NCBI RefSeq assembly: GCF_000743535.1
Contig: NZ_AVCJ01000023.1
Span: 1-64,000 of the forward strand
DNA length: 64,000 nt
Direction: 5' to 3'
From: Arenimonas donghaensis DSM 18148 = HO3-R19
GTDB taxonomy: Bacteria > Pseudomonadota > Gammaproteobacteria > Xanthomonadales > Xanthomonadaceae
Below are positions 30,024 to 38,468 of the stretch, one piece after another. A program made the position numbers and the translations under genes. Under the pieces are notes generated by a model. That model worked only from the letters and a program-made list of their open reading frames with translations. It had not been told where the DNA came from and ran no database searches. Numbering within the stretch: the first letter of the stretch is position 1; each line of letters starts with the position of its first letter.

Positions 30024-30752
30024 ATGGACCTCGCCACGCTTCCCGTCATCGTGCATGTCGCCGCCGGCACGCTGGCGCTGGTGACCTTCTGGACCGCCGG
30101 TTTGGTGAGGAAGGGCTCGCCCCTGCACCGCCGCGTCGGCCAGGTTTACCTGCTGGCGATGACGGTGATCATCTTCACCGGCATTCCCCTGGTGCTGCAG
30201 ATGGTCGCGCGCGGACAGTCGATTGGCGCGCTGTTCCTGACCTACCTGCTGGTGCTGGTGGGCAACGCCACCTGGTTCGCCTGGCGCGCCATCCGCGATC
30301 GTCGCGACCGCGCGGCCTTCTACGGGCCGATGTACTGGTTCGTGGTGGCGCTGACGGCCGGCTGCGGCCTGGCGATCATCGCGCTGGGCACGCAGGTCGG
30401 CGCCTTGCTGCTGCAGGTGTTCGGGAGCGTCGGCGTCCTGGGCGGCATCGGCGCCTGGATGGGCTGGCGGCGTTCGGCCACCGACCCCAAGTGGTGGCTC
30501 AAGGAGCACTACGGCGCCATGATCGGCAACGGCGTGGCCACGCACATCGCCTTCTTCTCGATCGGCCTGCGTGGCCTGCTGCCTGGCGTGGACCCGCAGC
30601 TGCTGCAGAACCTGGCCTGGTTCACGCCGCTGGCCGGGGCCCTCGTCGCCGGCGCGTGGCTGGGGCGCAAGTATGGCCGGCCAGCGCCGGCCAGGCCTCA
30701 GACGTCGCCGTCGTCCAGCCAGCCCTCGCCGGTGCCGCGGTTGAACACCTGA
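30024..30752 (+). CDS. DUF2306-like membrane protein
   Basis: The ATG at 30024 follows AAAGGAG by 6 bp and gives 242 residues with about seven membrane helices. VIVHVAAGTLALVTFW and RKGSPLHRRVGQVYLLAM resemble DUF2306, whose members have paired His residues at the membrane and have been suggested to bind haem. Function is unknown. It is divergent from the histidine kinase (142 bp). Its last 55 bp overlap the 3' end of phhA on the other strand, so the two mRNAs would be antisense there. Confidence 0.75.
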   Translation: MDLATLPVIVHVAAGTLALVTFWTAGLVRKGSPLHRRVGQVYLLAMTVIIFTGIPLVLQMVARGQSIGALFLTYLLVLVGNATWFAWRAIRDRRDRAAFYGPMYWFVVALTAGCGLAIIALGTQVGALLLQVFGSVGVLGGIGAWMGWRRSATDPKWWLKEHYGAMIGNGVATHIAFFSIGLRGLLPGVDPQLLQNLAWFTPLAGALVAGAWLGRKYGRPAPARPQTSPSSSQPSPVPRLNT

Positions 30753-31585
30753 TCCCCGTCCTGGACGCTGCCGGCCGGGAAGCTCGGCAAGGCGGCGAGC
30801 TTCTCGTAGATCGGGCTGAAGTCCGGGCCCGTCGCTTCCATCAGCTGCTCGTAGCTGTCGATGACGAAGTAGGTCTTCTGGAAGGTGTCGATGCGGTAGC
30901 GCGTGCGCATGATGCGTTCGAGGTCGAAGCCGATGCGGTTGGGCGCCTTCGATTCCAGGCAGTGGATCGACTCGCCCTTGGAGCTGACGATGCCGCTGCC
31001 GTAGATTCGCAGGCCCTGCTTTTCCCGGATCAGGCCGAATTCCACCGTGTACCAGTACAGCCGCGTCAGGTTCACCAGCGCGTCCTGGCCGATGCCGTGG
31101 GCCTTGACCCCGCCGCGGCCGTAGGCGGCCATGTAGTCGGCGAAGACCGGGTTCATCAGCAGCGGCACGTGGCCGAACAGGTCGTGGAACAGGTCGGGCT
31201 CGCTCAGGTAGTCGAGCTGGTCGGGTTTGCGGATCCACCAGGTCACCGGGAAACGCCGGTTGGCCAGGTGTTCGAAGAAGGTCAGCTCCGGCAGCAGGCC
31301 TTCGACGCCGATCAGCTCCCAGCCAGTGGCCTTGCGCAGCACGGGATTGAGGTCGTCGAACTTCGGGATCTGGTCCGACGCCATGCCCATGGCTTCCTGC
31401 TGGGCGAGGAATTCGCTGCTGGCGCGGCCGGGCAGGATCTCGCGCTGGCGCTTGAACAGCGTCGCCCAGACCTCGTGGTCGGACGCGGTGTATTCACCCC
31501 AGGGCTGCTCGACCACGGCCGTGGTGTAGACGGGCACGTAGCCCTTGTCGGTGAGCTGGTGTTCGACGCGGCGCGGCGTGTCCAT
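30698..31585 (-). CDS. phhA: Phenylalanine-4-hydroxylase
   Basis: PhhA converts phenylalanine to tyrosine using tetrahydropterin and iron. Iron ligands are the two His of LFHDLFGHVPLL and a Glu in WYTVEFGLI. Also conserved are TWWIRKPDQLDYL and SKGESIHCL. I prefer the ATG at 31585 (MDTPRRVEHQL) because a GGAGG ribosome site lies just before it; that site would fall inside the gene if the ATG 12 bp upstream were used. The product is 295 residues. folE at 40927 could help supply pterin. It is divergent from an Lrp-type regulator. Confidence 0.95.
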   Translation of the reverse strand: MDTPRRVEHQLTDKGYVPVYTTAVVEQPWGEYTASDHEVWATLFKRQREILPGRASSEFLAQQEAMGMASDQIPKFDDLNPVLRKATGWELIGVEGLLPELTFFEHLANRRFPVTWWIRKPDQLDYLSEPDLFHDLFGHVPLLMNPVFADYMAAYGRGGVKAHGIGQDALVNLTRLYWYTVEFGLIREKQGLRIYGSGIVSSKGESIHCLESKAPNRIGFDLERIMRTRYRIDTFQKTYFVIDSYEQLMEATGPDFSPIYEKLAALPSFPAGSVQDGDQVFNRGTGEGWLDDGDV

Positions 31586-31663
31586 GGCAACCTCCATACG
31601 CTTTGCACCAGTCTAGCGCCGGGTGGCCGCAATCGGCTTGCGTAGTTGCACAGCAAGGCCCGG

Positions 31664-31686
31664 ACGGCGCAACATTGTTGCGCCGT
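31664..31686. promoter_or_regulatory. Perfect palindromic operator between phhA and the Lrp-type gene
   Basis: Eleven-base arms ACGGCGCAACA and TGTTGCGCCGT flank a single T. The palindrome lies 22 bp before the regulator's ATG and about 79 bp from the phhA start. A weaker inverted repeat CTTGC/GCAAG (31637-31657) lies 28 bp away centre to centre. Lrp/AsnC proteins bind such palindromes and often several in phase. This is a candidate site for autoregulation and phhA control. Confidence 0.7.
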
Positions 31687-31707
31687 TGGCTCCCTGGGCA
31701 GAATTAA

Positions 31708-32187
31708 ATGGACCAGATCAAGTTCGATCGCACCGACCTGGCCATCCTGGCCGAATTGCAGGGCGACGGTCGCCTGAGCAATGCCGACCTGGCCGAGCGC
31801 GTGAAGCTGTCGCCGTCCGCCTGCCTGCGCCGGGTGCAGCGGCTGGAACAGGCCGGCGTGCTGGCCGGCTACGCCGCCCGCATCGACCCCGAAAGCGTCG
31901 GGCTGGGCCTGCAGGCCTTCGTGCGCGTGCAGCTGGCACGCCACGACGCCGAGGCCGTGCAGGTCTTCACCGAGCGCGTGAACCGCTGGGACGAAGTCGT
32001 TGCCTGCCACGCCCTGACCGGCGAAATGGACTATCTGCTGCAGGTGGTCGTGCAGGACCTGGCGCATTTCTCGCGCTTCCTGCTCGACCACCTGCTCAAT
32101 GCCAGCGGCGTCGCCGACATCAATTCCAGCTTCGTGCTGCGCACGGTGAAGCAGGCGCGCGGCCTGCCGCTGGACCACCTGGGCTAG
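31708..32187 (+). CDS. Lrp/AsnC-family transcriptional regulator
   Basis: The 159-residue protein has the N-terminal helix-turn-helix (LDLAILAELQ-like start, NADLAERVKLSPSACLRRVQ) and a C-terminal RAM effector domain (VVACHALTGEMDYLLQVVVQDL). Members sense amino acids. Divergence from phhA suggests it responds to an aromatic amino acid and controls phenylalanine hydroxylase, as related Lrp-type and other regulators do in pseudomonads and xanthomonads. That role is inferred. It ends 3 bp before the convergent M28 peptidase gene. Confidence 0.93.
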   Translation: MDQIKFDRTDLAILAELQGDGRLSNADLAERVKLSPSACLRRVQRLEQAGVLAGYAARIDPESVGLGLQAFVRVQLARHDAEAVQVFTERVNRWDEVVACHALTGEMDYLLQVVVQDLAHFSRFLLDHLLNASGVADINSSFVLRTVKQARGLPLDHLG

Positions 32188-32190
32188 CGC

Positions 32191-33840
32191 TTACTGCCCG
32201 GCGAAGGTGCGACCGAAGAAGTCGCCGTCCTTCCAGCGCGGACGCTCGGCGGCATCACCCACCCGGCGCCCGATGGCGGCGTTGAGCATTGCCAGCCGGG
32301 CGGCGCTCGGATAGTGGATGGGCAGCGAGGTGTCGTCGCTGGGCTGGTGGTAGTGGCCGGTCAGGAAGTCCTCGTACAGCGCCAGCGCGTCCACGTCCGG
32401 CGAACGCGCCTTGATGCCCGCGTCCAGGTACACGGCCGGGATGCCCTTGCGCACGAAGGCGTACTGGTCCGAACGCACGAACACCACTTCCTCCGGCTTG
32501 GGGTCGGGCGTCAGGCCGATGTCCAGCGCATCGGCGGCGGCCTGCACGTCGGCCTCCAGGCTGCTGTGTTCGATGCCGATCGGCACCACGTCGGTGACGT
32601 CGGCCAGGAAGACCGGCATGTCCATGTTGATGTTCGCCACCAGTTCGCCTTCGACCGAAGGCTGGTTGGCGAAGTGTTCGGCCCCCAGCAGCCCGCGTTC
32701 TTCGGCGGTCAGCGCCACGAACACCAGCGACCGCTTCGGCGCCGGCCCGGCGACCAGTTCGGTGGCGGCCTCGAGCATCACTGCCGTGCCCAGGGCATTG
32801 TCGAAGGCACCGTTGTAGATGCCGTCGCCGTCCACTTCGGCGCCGCGGCCCACGTGGTCGAGATGGGCGGTGTAGACGATGTGTTCGGACGCCAGCGACG
32901 GGTCGCTGCCGGCCAGCTTGCCCACGACGTTGTGGCTGGTCACCCGTTCCAGGGTGGTCCGGCCCGCCAGGCTGGCCTGGCCGGGCAGGTCGAAGGCTTC
33001 CAGGGTGCCGGCCTCGCGGCGCGCGAACACCTCCTCGGCGTCCATCGGCGCACCCTCGAACAGGCGGCGCGCGGCGTGCACGCCCAGGCTTGCGGAGGCG
33101 CGGATCTCCGGGAAGGCGTCGATCGGCTGGCCGTCGGCGTCGAGCAGGCGCATGCCGGCCATCTCCCAGTTGCGGGCCATCCGCGCCCAGGGGTATTTGG
33201 CTTCGTCCACCGGATTGCCGATCTGGATGACGCCGACCGCGCCGCGCTCGGCCAGGGCCACCATCTTCTGCCGGCCCGACGCGTGGAAGGCACGCTGGGT
33301 GTTGGGGAAATCCGCCGGCGCGCCGGAGAAATACACGGCGATCTTGCCGCGCACGTCGACACCGGCGAAGTCGTCGTGGTCGAGCTCCGGGGCGTGCACC
33401 GCCTGGCCGACGAACACCAGCGGCGCGGTCACCGCGTGGCTGGTGGCGTTGTAGTTCACGCCGGGCAGGAAGTCGTCCTGGAAGGCAAAGTCGATGCGCC
33501 CGTCGTCGCGGCTCAGGCTGAAGCTGGCGCCCTGGCGTTCGCGCCGCGCTTCGAGCAGCGGCACCGCCTGCAGGTAGTCGCCGTCGTCGCCGGCAGGCGC
33601 CAGGCCGATGGCGCGATAGCGGTTGGCCACGTAAAGCGCCGCCAGGTCGTAACCGCGGGTGCCGGCGGCGCGGCCCTCGAGCAGGTCGTCGGCCAGGAAG
33701 GCGACATCGGCATGGATGCGGCGGGCGCCGTCGTCGACGCGCGTGGCGGCTTCGGCCGGCGCAGCGGGCGCACCAGGGGCCGGTTCGCGGCCACAGGCCA
33801 CCAGCAGGGTCAGGGCGATCGGTACCAGCAGCTGCTTCAT
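32191..33840 (-). CDS. M28-family zinc aminopeptidase, lipoprotein
   Basis: The 549-residue protein has a lipoprotein signal (MKQLLVPIALTLLVAC) with Cys16, so it is likely anchored to an envelope membrane. A protease-associated insert (around VFVGQAVHAPELDHDD and AVYFSGAP) precedes the catalytic part. The two-zinc site is complete: TAHLDHVG, GAFDNALGTA, TAEERGLLGAE, NINMDMP and a late His in LTGHYHQPSDD. It should remove N-terminal residues from peptides in the periplasm. It is the last gene of a leftward series from terC. Confidence 0.93.
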   Translation of the reverse strand: MKQLLVPIALTLLVACGREPAPGAPAAPAEAATRVDDGARRIHADVAFLADDLLEGRAAGTRGYDLAALYVANRYRAIGLAPAGDDGDYLQAVPLLEARRERQGASFSLSRDDGRIDFAFQDDFLPGVNYNATSHAVTAPLVFVGQAVHAPELDHDDFAGVDVRGKIAVYFSGAPADFPNTQRAFHASGRQKMVALAERGAVGVIQIGNPVDEAKYPWARMARNWEMAGMRLLDADGQPIDAFPEIRASASLGVHAARRLFEGAPMDAEEVFARREAGTLEAFDLPGQASLAGRTTLERVTSHNVVGKLAGSDPSLASEHIVYTAHLDHVGRGAEVDGDGIYNGAFDNALGTAVMLEAATELVAGPAPKRSLVFVALTAEERGLLGAEHFANQPSVEGELVANINMDMPVFLADVTDVVPIGIEHSSLEADVQAAADALDIGLTPDPKPEEVVFVRSDQYAFVRKGIPAVYLDAGIKARSPDVDALALYEDFLTGHYHQPSDDTSLPIHYPSAARLAMLNAAIGRRVGDAAERPRWKDGDFFGRTFAGQ

Positions 33841-33906
33841 GGGTCACTCCCGGGAACAAGCTCTGGAAGCTACCACCAGCCCGGTTGGCTGGGAATGAAG
33901 CCGGCG

Positions 33907-35103
33907 TCAATCGGCGGCGGTCGTGTCCCAGCCGCTCATCGCGTCGGCCATCACCAGGTCGCGGCCGGCGTGCTTGGCGGCGTACATGGCCCGGTCACCG
34001 CGCAGGAGCAGCTGCGAGAACAGCCGGTCTGCCGGGGCCAGCACCGCCACGCCGATCGACAGGGTCACTTTGCGCCGTTCGCCCTGAAGGTCCAGCGGCC
34101 GGTCCGAGAAGGCCTGGCGGATACGCTCGGCGGCAGCCACCGCGCTGGCGCCGTCGGTGTCGGGCATCAGCACGATGAATTCCTCGCCACCTAGCCGGCC
34201 CATCACGTCCTCGGCGCGCAGGCACTCGCGAATGCGCGCGACCGCCTGCACCAGGGCCAGGTCGCCAGCGGCGTGGCCCAGCTCGTCGTTGATGCGCTTG
34301 AAGTGGTCGATGTCCACCACCTGCACCGCCAGCGACACCCCGTGGCGCCGGGCGCCGGCGATGGCGCGCGTGCCCAGTTCCTCGATGGCGCGTCGGTTGT
34401 AGACATCGGTGAGGTAGTCCACGCGCGCCGCCCGTGCGAGCTCGCGCTGGCTGCGATCGGTGCACAGCAGCAGGAAGCCGACCGTCGCCACCACCGGCAG
34501 CACGCTGCCGACGCCATAGCTCAGCAGCTGCACGTGGTTGAGCTGGAATATGCCGGTGATCAGGCCGGGGTCCCACAGCAGCGCCATGGCCCGGTAGGCC
34601 ATGATCGCCGTCGCCGCGACGAAGGCGCCGCCGGCGACATGGCGGACCAGGCCGCGTGATTCGGGACCCCGGTAGATGGTCCATGCGCTGTAGCCGAGCA
34701 TCCCGGCCAGCACGGCCGAGATCGTGATCAGGCGCCAGGTGAGGTCGTCAACGACCAGGCCGAACCAGACCGATGCCGCCAGCGCCAGCGCCAGCGCCGC
34801 GCCCAAGCCGAGCACCGGCACCCGCAGCCGGTGGAAGCGCCGCAGCGCCACGGCATACGCGGCGAAGGCGCCGGCCACGAAGGCATTGGCCAGCACGATC
34901 GTCACCCAGGCCGGCAGCTGGTCGCGCTGGCTGAGCAACACCAGGCCGGTGGGCTGCAGCAAGGTGGCGGCGACCCACCAGTTCATCGCCGGGCGGAAGG
35001 CCGGGGACATGGCGCGGGCCACGACGGCCAGCAGGAGGCCGATCAGTACGGTGAGCAGGGCACCGACCAGCAGGCCGGAGCGGATGTCAAAGGACCATTG
35101 CAA
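33907..35103 (-). CDS. Diguanylate cyclase with seven-helix membrane sensor (paralogue of 37263)
   Basis: The 398-residue protein has about seven membrane helices in the first 215 residues and a C-terminal GGDEF domain with GGEEF at 305-309, the DIDHFKRINDELGH substrate loop and LSIGVA. The catalytic site looks intact. Its sensor region resembles that of the protein at 37263 (for example LLQPTGLVLLSQRDQLPAW here against LLQPIAWALLAARGHVPDA there), so the two are paralogues on either side of the terC-rhomboid pair. The ligand is unknown. It lies 81 bp after the rhomboid gene in the same direction. Confidence 0.92.
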   Translation of the reverse strand: MQWSFDIRSGLLVGALLTVLIGLLLAVVARAMSPAFRPAMNWWVAATLLQPTGLVLLSQRDQLPAWVTIVLANAFVAGAFAAYAVALRRFHRLRVPVLGLGAALALALAASVWFGLVVDDLTWRLITISAVLAGMLGYSAWTIYRGPESRGLVRHVAGGAFVAATAIMAYRAMALLWDPGLITGIFQLNHVQLLSYGVGSVLPVVATVGFLLLCTDRSQRELARAARVDYLTDVYNRRAIEELGTRAIAGARRHGVSLAVQVVDIDHFKRINDELGHAAGDLALVQAVARIRECLRAEDVMGRLGGEEFIVLMPDTDGASAVAAAERIRQAFSDRPLDLQGERRKVTLSIGVAVLAPADRLFSQLLLRGDRAMYAAKHAGRDLVMADAMSGWDTTAAD

Positions 35104-35184
35104 TGGCGGTGCTGCCCCCTGCGGCGACCGGCGCCAGGCAGGCCAAGGGTTCCATCCCGTTGCCGGGGGCGCAAGTTGCCGTCC

Positions 35185-35958
35185 TCAGTCCGGGCCGTCC
35201 TCACCTGGTCGCCGGGGCCGGAAAGGCAGCACCACGCCCGCCGGGGGCGGCGGCGGCCGCTCCCACAGCACCGGCACGTCGTCGGGACGGGGAGGCTCGA
35301 ACTGCGTCGATTCCGCCTCGGCCTGGGCCCGCGCCTGTTCTTCCTCGATCTCCCAGCTATAGCGCTTGCGCGGCGGTTCCGGGTCCAGGCGCCGCCAGCG
35401 CCAGGCCGCGACGATGCCGGCCAGGGCGCCACCGAGGTGGTATTCCCAGGACACACCCGGCTCGCGCGGCAGGATGGTCAGCACCATGCCGCCGTAGAGG
35501 AAGAAGGCGATCAGCGCTGCCGCGATGGCGGCCTTGTCGCGCCTGAACAAGCCCAGGAACAGCAGCAGGAACATCAGGCCGTGGGCGAGGCCGCTGGCGC
35601 CGATGTGGAAGGACGGCCGCCCGATCAGCCAGGTGACCAGCCCCGAGCCCAGCCAAAGCACCGGCAGTGCACGCAGGGCCGCCCGCGGATAGACCGTGCC
35701 GACCAGGGTGCCCAACACCAGCAGCGCGCTGGCGTTGGCCAGCCAGTGCCCGGCCGAGCCATGCAGCAGCGGTGCGGTGAGGATGCCCACCAGGCCGCTG
35801 GCCTCCAGCGGTACCAGGGCGAACCCGCGCAGCCCGCCCAGCAGGGGCGTGGCGAAGAAGATCGCGCCGATGAGCGCCACGAACGCCATCGATGCCAGCA
35901 GCGCGCGGCGGAAATGCTGGCGCACGGCATCGGCGTGGTGCTGGCGTTGGGTATCCAT
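35185..35958 (-). CDS. Rhomboid-family intramembrane serine protease
   Basis: The 257-residue protein has six membrane helices and the rhomboid catalytic dyad: Ser122 in HIGASGLAHGL and His174 in WEYHLGGALAG. The L1-like HGSAGHWLANA motif precedes them. A cytoplasmic C-terminal tail is Pro/Glu-rich (ERPPPPPAGVVLPFRP). Rhomboids cleave membrane helices; the substrate is not known. It starts 42 bp after the terC stop, so it is likely in the same transcript under the riboswitch. Confidence 0.92.
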   Translation of the reverse strand: MDTQRQHHADAVRQHFRRALLASMAFVALIGAIFFATPLLGGLRGFALVPLEASGLVGILTAPLLHGSAGHWLANASALLVLGTLVGTVYPRAALRALPVLWLGSGLVTWLIGRPSFHIGASGLAHGLMFLLLFLGLFRRDKAAIAAALIAFFLYGGMVLTILPREPGVSWEYHLGGALAGIVAAWRWRRLDPEPPRKRYSWEIEEEQARAQAEAESTQFEPPRPDDVPVLWERPPPPPAGVVLPFRPRRPGEDGPD

Positions 35959-36000
35959 CTTCAGCAGGTGGGGGCCGGGCGGCGCGGGCGCAAGCCCCGG

Positions 36001-36972
36001 TCAATCGCCGGGCAGCACGACCTTGGGCGGCCGCGGCTTGATCCACAGGCTCATCACCATCGAAGTAGCGATGACGGCGGCCACCACGCCCAGCGATATC
36101 GCCACGGGGATCTTGTAGATGTCCACCAGCAGCATCTTGGCACCGATGAAGATCAGCACCATCGCCAGGCCATAGGCCAGCAGGTGGAACTTCTCGGCCG
36201 CGCCCGCCAGCAGGAAGTACAGCGCGCGCAGGCCCAGCACCGCGAACACGTTCGAGGTCAGCACGATGAACGGGTCGGTCGTGATGGCGAAGATCGCCGG
36301 GATCGAGTCGACGGCGAAGATGACGTCGGTGACCGCGATCATCACCAGCACGATGAACAGCGGCGTGTACTTGCGACGCTTGCCCTGGCCCAGCCACAGC
36401 GCCTCGCCGTGGTAGCGCCGCACCATCGGGAAACGGCCGGTCAGCCAGCGCAACACCGGGTTCTTGTCCATGTCCGGCTCCTGGCCCGCCGCCCAGAGCA
36501 TCTTCGCGCCGGTCGCCAGCAGGAACACGCCGAAGACGTAGAGGATCCAGTGGAACTTCGCAATCAGCGCCGCCCCGATGAAGATCAGGATGCCGCGCAG
36601 CACGATCGCACCGAGCACGCCGAAGATCAGCACGCGTTGCTGCGACTGCGGCGGCACCGCGAAGTAGGTGAACAGCATCAGGAAAACGAAGATGTTGTCG
36701 ACCGCCAGCGCCTTCTCGACCAGGTAGCCGGTCAGGAACTCGAGTGCGATGCGTTCGGCGTCCTCGGCGGGCAGCTGTCCCTGCAGGTACCACCAGAGCC
36801 CGATGTTGAAGACCATCGCCAGGGCGATCCAGGCCACCGACCAGATCACCGCTTCGCGGGTGCTGACCTTGTGCGGGCCGTTCTGGCGCAGGACCAGCAG
36901 GTCGACCGCGAGCGCGGCCAGGACCAGGACCGCGAACACGGTCCACATGAGCGGGGTGCCGATGGTTTCCAA
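36001..36972 (-). CDS. TerC/Alx-family membrane protein, probable Mn2+ exporter
   Basis: The 323-residue protein has about nine membrane helices and the family's acidic motifs, FLTGYLVEKALAVDNIFVFL and IAVTDVIFAVDSIPAIFAIT. E. coli Alx, of the same length class, exports manganese and is controlled by a yybP-ykoY riboswitch. The same type of leader is visible here. The gene heads a leftward series with rhomboid protease, a GGDEF protein and an M28 peptidase. Confidence 0.92.
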   Translation of the reverse strand: METIGTPLMWTVFAVLVLAALAVDLLVLRQNGPHKVSTREAVIWSVAWIALAMVFNIGLWWYLQGQLPAEDAERIALEFLTGYLVEKALAVDNIFVFLMLFTYFAVPPQSQQRVLIFGVLGAIVLRGILIFIGAALIAKFHWILYVFGVFLLATGAKMLWAAGQEPDMDKNPVLRWLTGRFPMVRRYHGEALWLGQGKRRKYTPLFIVLVMIAVTDVIFAVDSIPAIFAITTDPFIVLTSNVFAVLGLRALYFLLAGAAEKFHLLAYGLAMVLIFIGAKMLLVDIYKIPVAISLGVVAAVIATSMVMSLWIKPRPPKVVLPGD

Positions 36973-37045
36973 GAAAAATTCTCCGGTGCGTGGCCTGTCG
37001 TCCGGACCAGGGCGTCTCGTTCCGGGACGGAACGACGTTCACCGT

Positions 37046-37158
37046 GGGCGGGCGAAGGTCTCGCTCGCAGGCCTGGGCCTGCCTGCCGGACCGGGGCTTT
37101 GGACAAGGTCCGGGCCCGTGATGACGATCTCGACAGCGGGAGCTACTCCCCTTCTGGG
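37046..37158 (-). promoter_or_regulatory. yybP-ykoY (manganese) riboswitch in the terC leader
   Basis: Read on the minus strand, the leader contains the yybP-ykoY hallmarks in order: GAAGGGGAGTAGCTCC near 37155-37139, ATCGTCATCACGGG near 37128-37115, and GCGAGACCTTCGCCCGCC near 37064-37047. The 5' GAAGG and 3' CCTTC pair to close the element (P1). Class members bind Mn2+ and turn on exporters such as MntP and Alx. The element is about 75 bp before the terC ATG. A TTGACA at 37194-37189 may be the -35 of its promoter. The -10 is unclear. Confidence 0.87.
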
Positions 37159-37262
37159 CGCAGAGTCTGCCATGCCAGGTTAACTTGATGTCAATCACAC
37201 CCACGCCGGCCACCTTGGCGCTAATCTGGCGCCTGGGCCGACGGCTCGCAAACAGGCAAACC

Positions 37263-38429
37263 ATGACGCTGGACGTGCTCTCGGTGATGAAGGTCGGCGT
37301 GCTGCTCAGCGCCCTGACCGTGCTGCTGCTCGCCCAGGCCGGCCAGGCGTTCCCTTCCGAACGCCGGCGCCACCTGCGCATCTGGACCGTTGGCCTGCTG
37401 CTGCAGCCCATTGCCTGGGCCCTGCTGGCGGCCCGTGGCCATGTCCCGGACGCGATCTCCATCGCCCTGGGCAATGGGTTACTGCTGTTGGGTTTCGCCG
37501 AAATGGCGCGCGCGGTGCGGGGTTTCCAGGAGCTGCCCGAACGACGCCTGCAGCTATGGGGGATCGTGCTGGCCGCCGTCGCCGGGCTGGTGTGGTTCTC
37601 CCAGTACCGCCCTGATTACAGCGCCCGGGTGTTGATCAATTCGGCCGCGGCCGGCGCCCTGCTGGGCGCGATCGCCCTGGCCATGCAGGCGGCCTACCGG
37701 CGCGGCGGCTTCACCGCGGCGCGCCTGACCGGGGCGTTCGCCGGCCTGGGGCTCATGGTGGCGGCCTGGCGCTTCATCGAGCACCTGCGCTTCCCGCGGC
37801 CCGAAGGCAGTCTGCTCGACGCCGGTCCGAGCGACATCGTGGTTTTCACGTATGCCTGCGTCGGGGTGATGTTCCTGAGCCTGGGTTTCATCCTGATGCA
37901 CACCGAACGGGCCTACGAATCCTTGCGCAGGCTGGCCACGGTGGATCCCCTGACCGGCGTGCTGGCCCGGAGCGGCCTGGTGGAACAGGGCGAGCGCCTC
38001 GTGTCGGAGGCGCGCCGGCATGGCCGACCGCTGGCGGTGCTGCTGATGGACATGGACCAGTTCAAGGCGGTCAACGACAGCCTCGGCCACGCCGCCGGCG
38101 ACGGGGTGCTCAAGCACCTGGCGTCGCGGGCGCGGCTGGTGCTGCGCGGCGAGGATGTCCTGGGCCGGTTGGGGGGCGACGAATTCGTGGCCCTGCTGCC
38201 CAGCACCGATGTCGCCGGTGCCCAGGTCGTGGCCGAGCGCTTGCGTGACGCCGTCAACCAGGCCCACATGCTTTACCGGGGCGAGGAAGTGCCGGTGCCG
38301 GTGTCGATCGGCGTCGCCCAGGCCGACGACCAGGAGCCCCTGGAAGCCGTGCTCCAGCGTGCCGACCAGGCGATGTACCAGGCCAAGCGCGCCGGCGGCG
38401 ACCGGGTGGCGGTGTCCCCGGCCCACTGA
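37263..38429 (+). CDS. Diguanylate cyclase with membrane sensor (paralogue of 33907)
   Basis: The start at 37263 (MTLDVLSVMKVGVLLSAL) gives 388 residues with about six or seven membrane helices and a C-terminal GGDEF domain with canonical GGDEF at 304-308 and DMDQFKAVNDSLGH. An alternative upstream start adds a poorly conserved leader that crosses the terC promoter. It is divergent from terC and upstream of the RlmI-like gene by 39 bp. Confidence 0.91.
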   Translation: MTLDVLSVMKVGVLLSALTVLLLAQAGQAFPSERRRHLRIWTVGLLLQPIAWALLAARGHVPDAISIALGNGLLLLGFAEMARAVRGFQELPERRLQLWGIVLAAVAGLVWFSQYRPDYSARVLINSAAAGALLGAIALAMQAAYRRGGFTAARLTGAFAGLGLMVAAWRFIEHLRFPRPEGSLLDAGPSDIVVFTYACVGVMFLSLGFILMHTERAYESLRRLATVDPLTGVLARSGLVEQGERLVSEARRHGRPLAVLLMDMDQFKAVNDSLGHAAGDGVLKHLASRARLVLRGEDVLGRLGGDEFVALLPSTDVAGAQVVAERLRDAVNQAHMLYRGEEVPVPVSIGVAQADDQEPLEAVLQRADQAMYQAKRAGGDRVAVSPAH

Positions 38430-38468
38430 CGCGGCGCGGACGCGGGCCGGCCCCGGTACAATCGGCCG

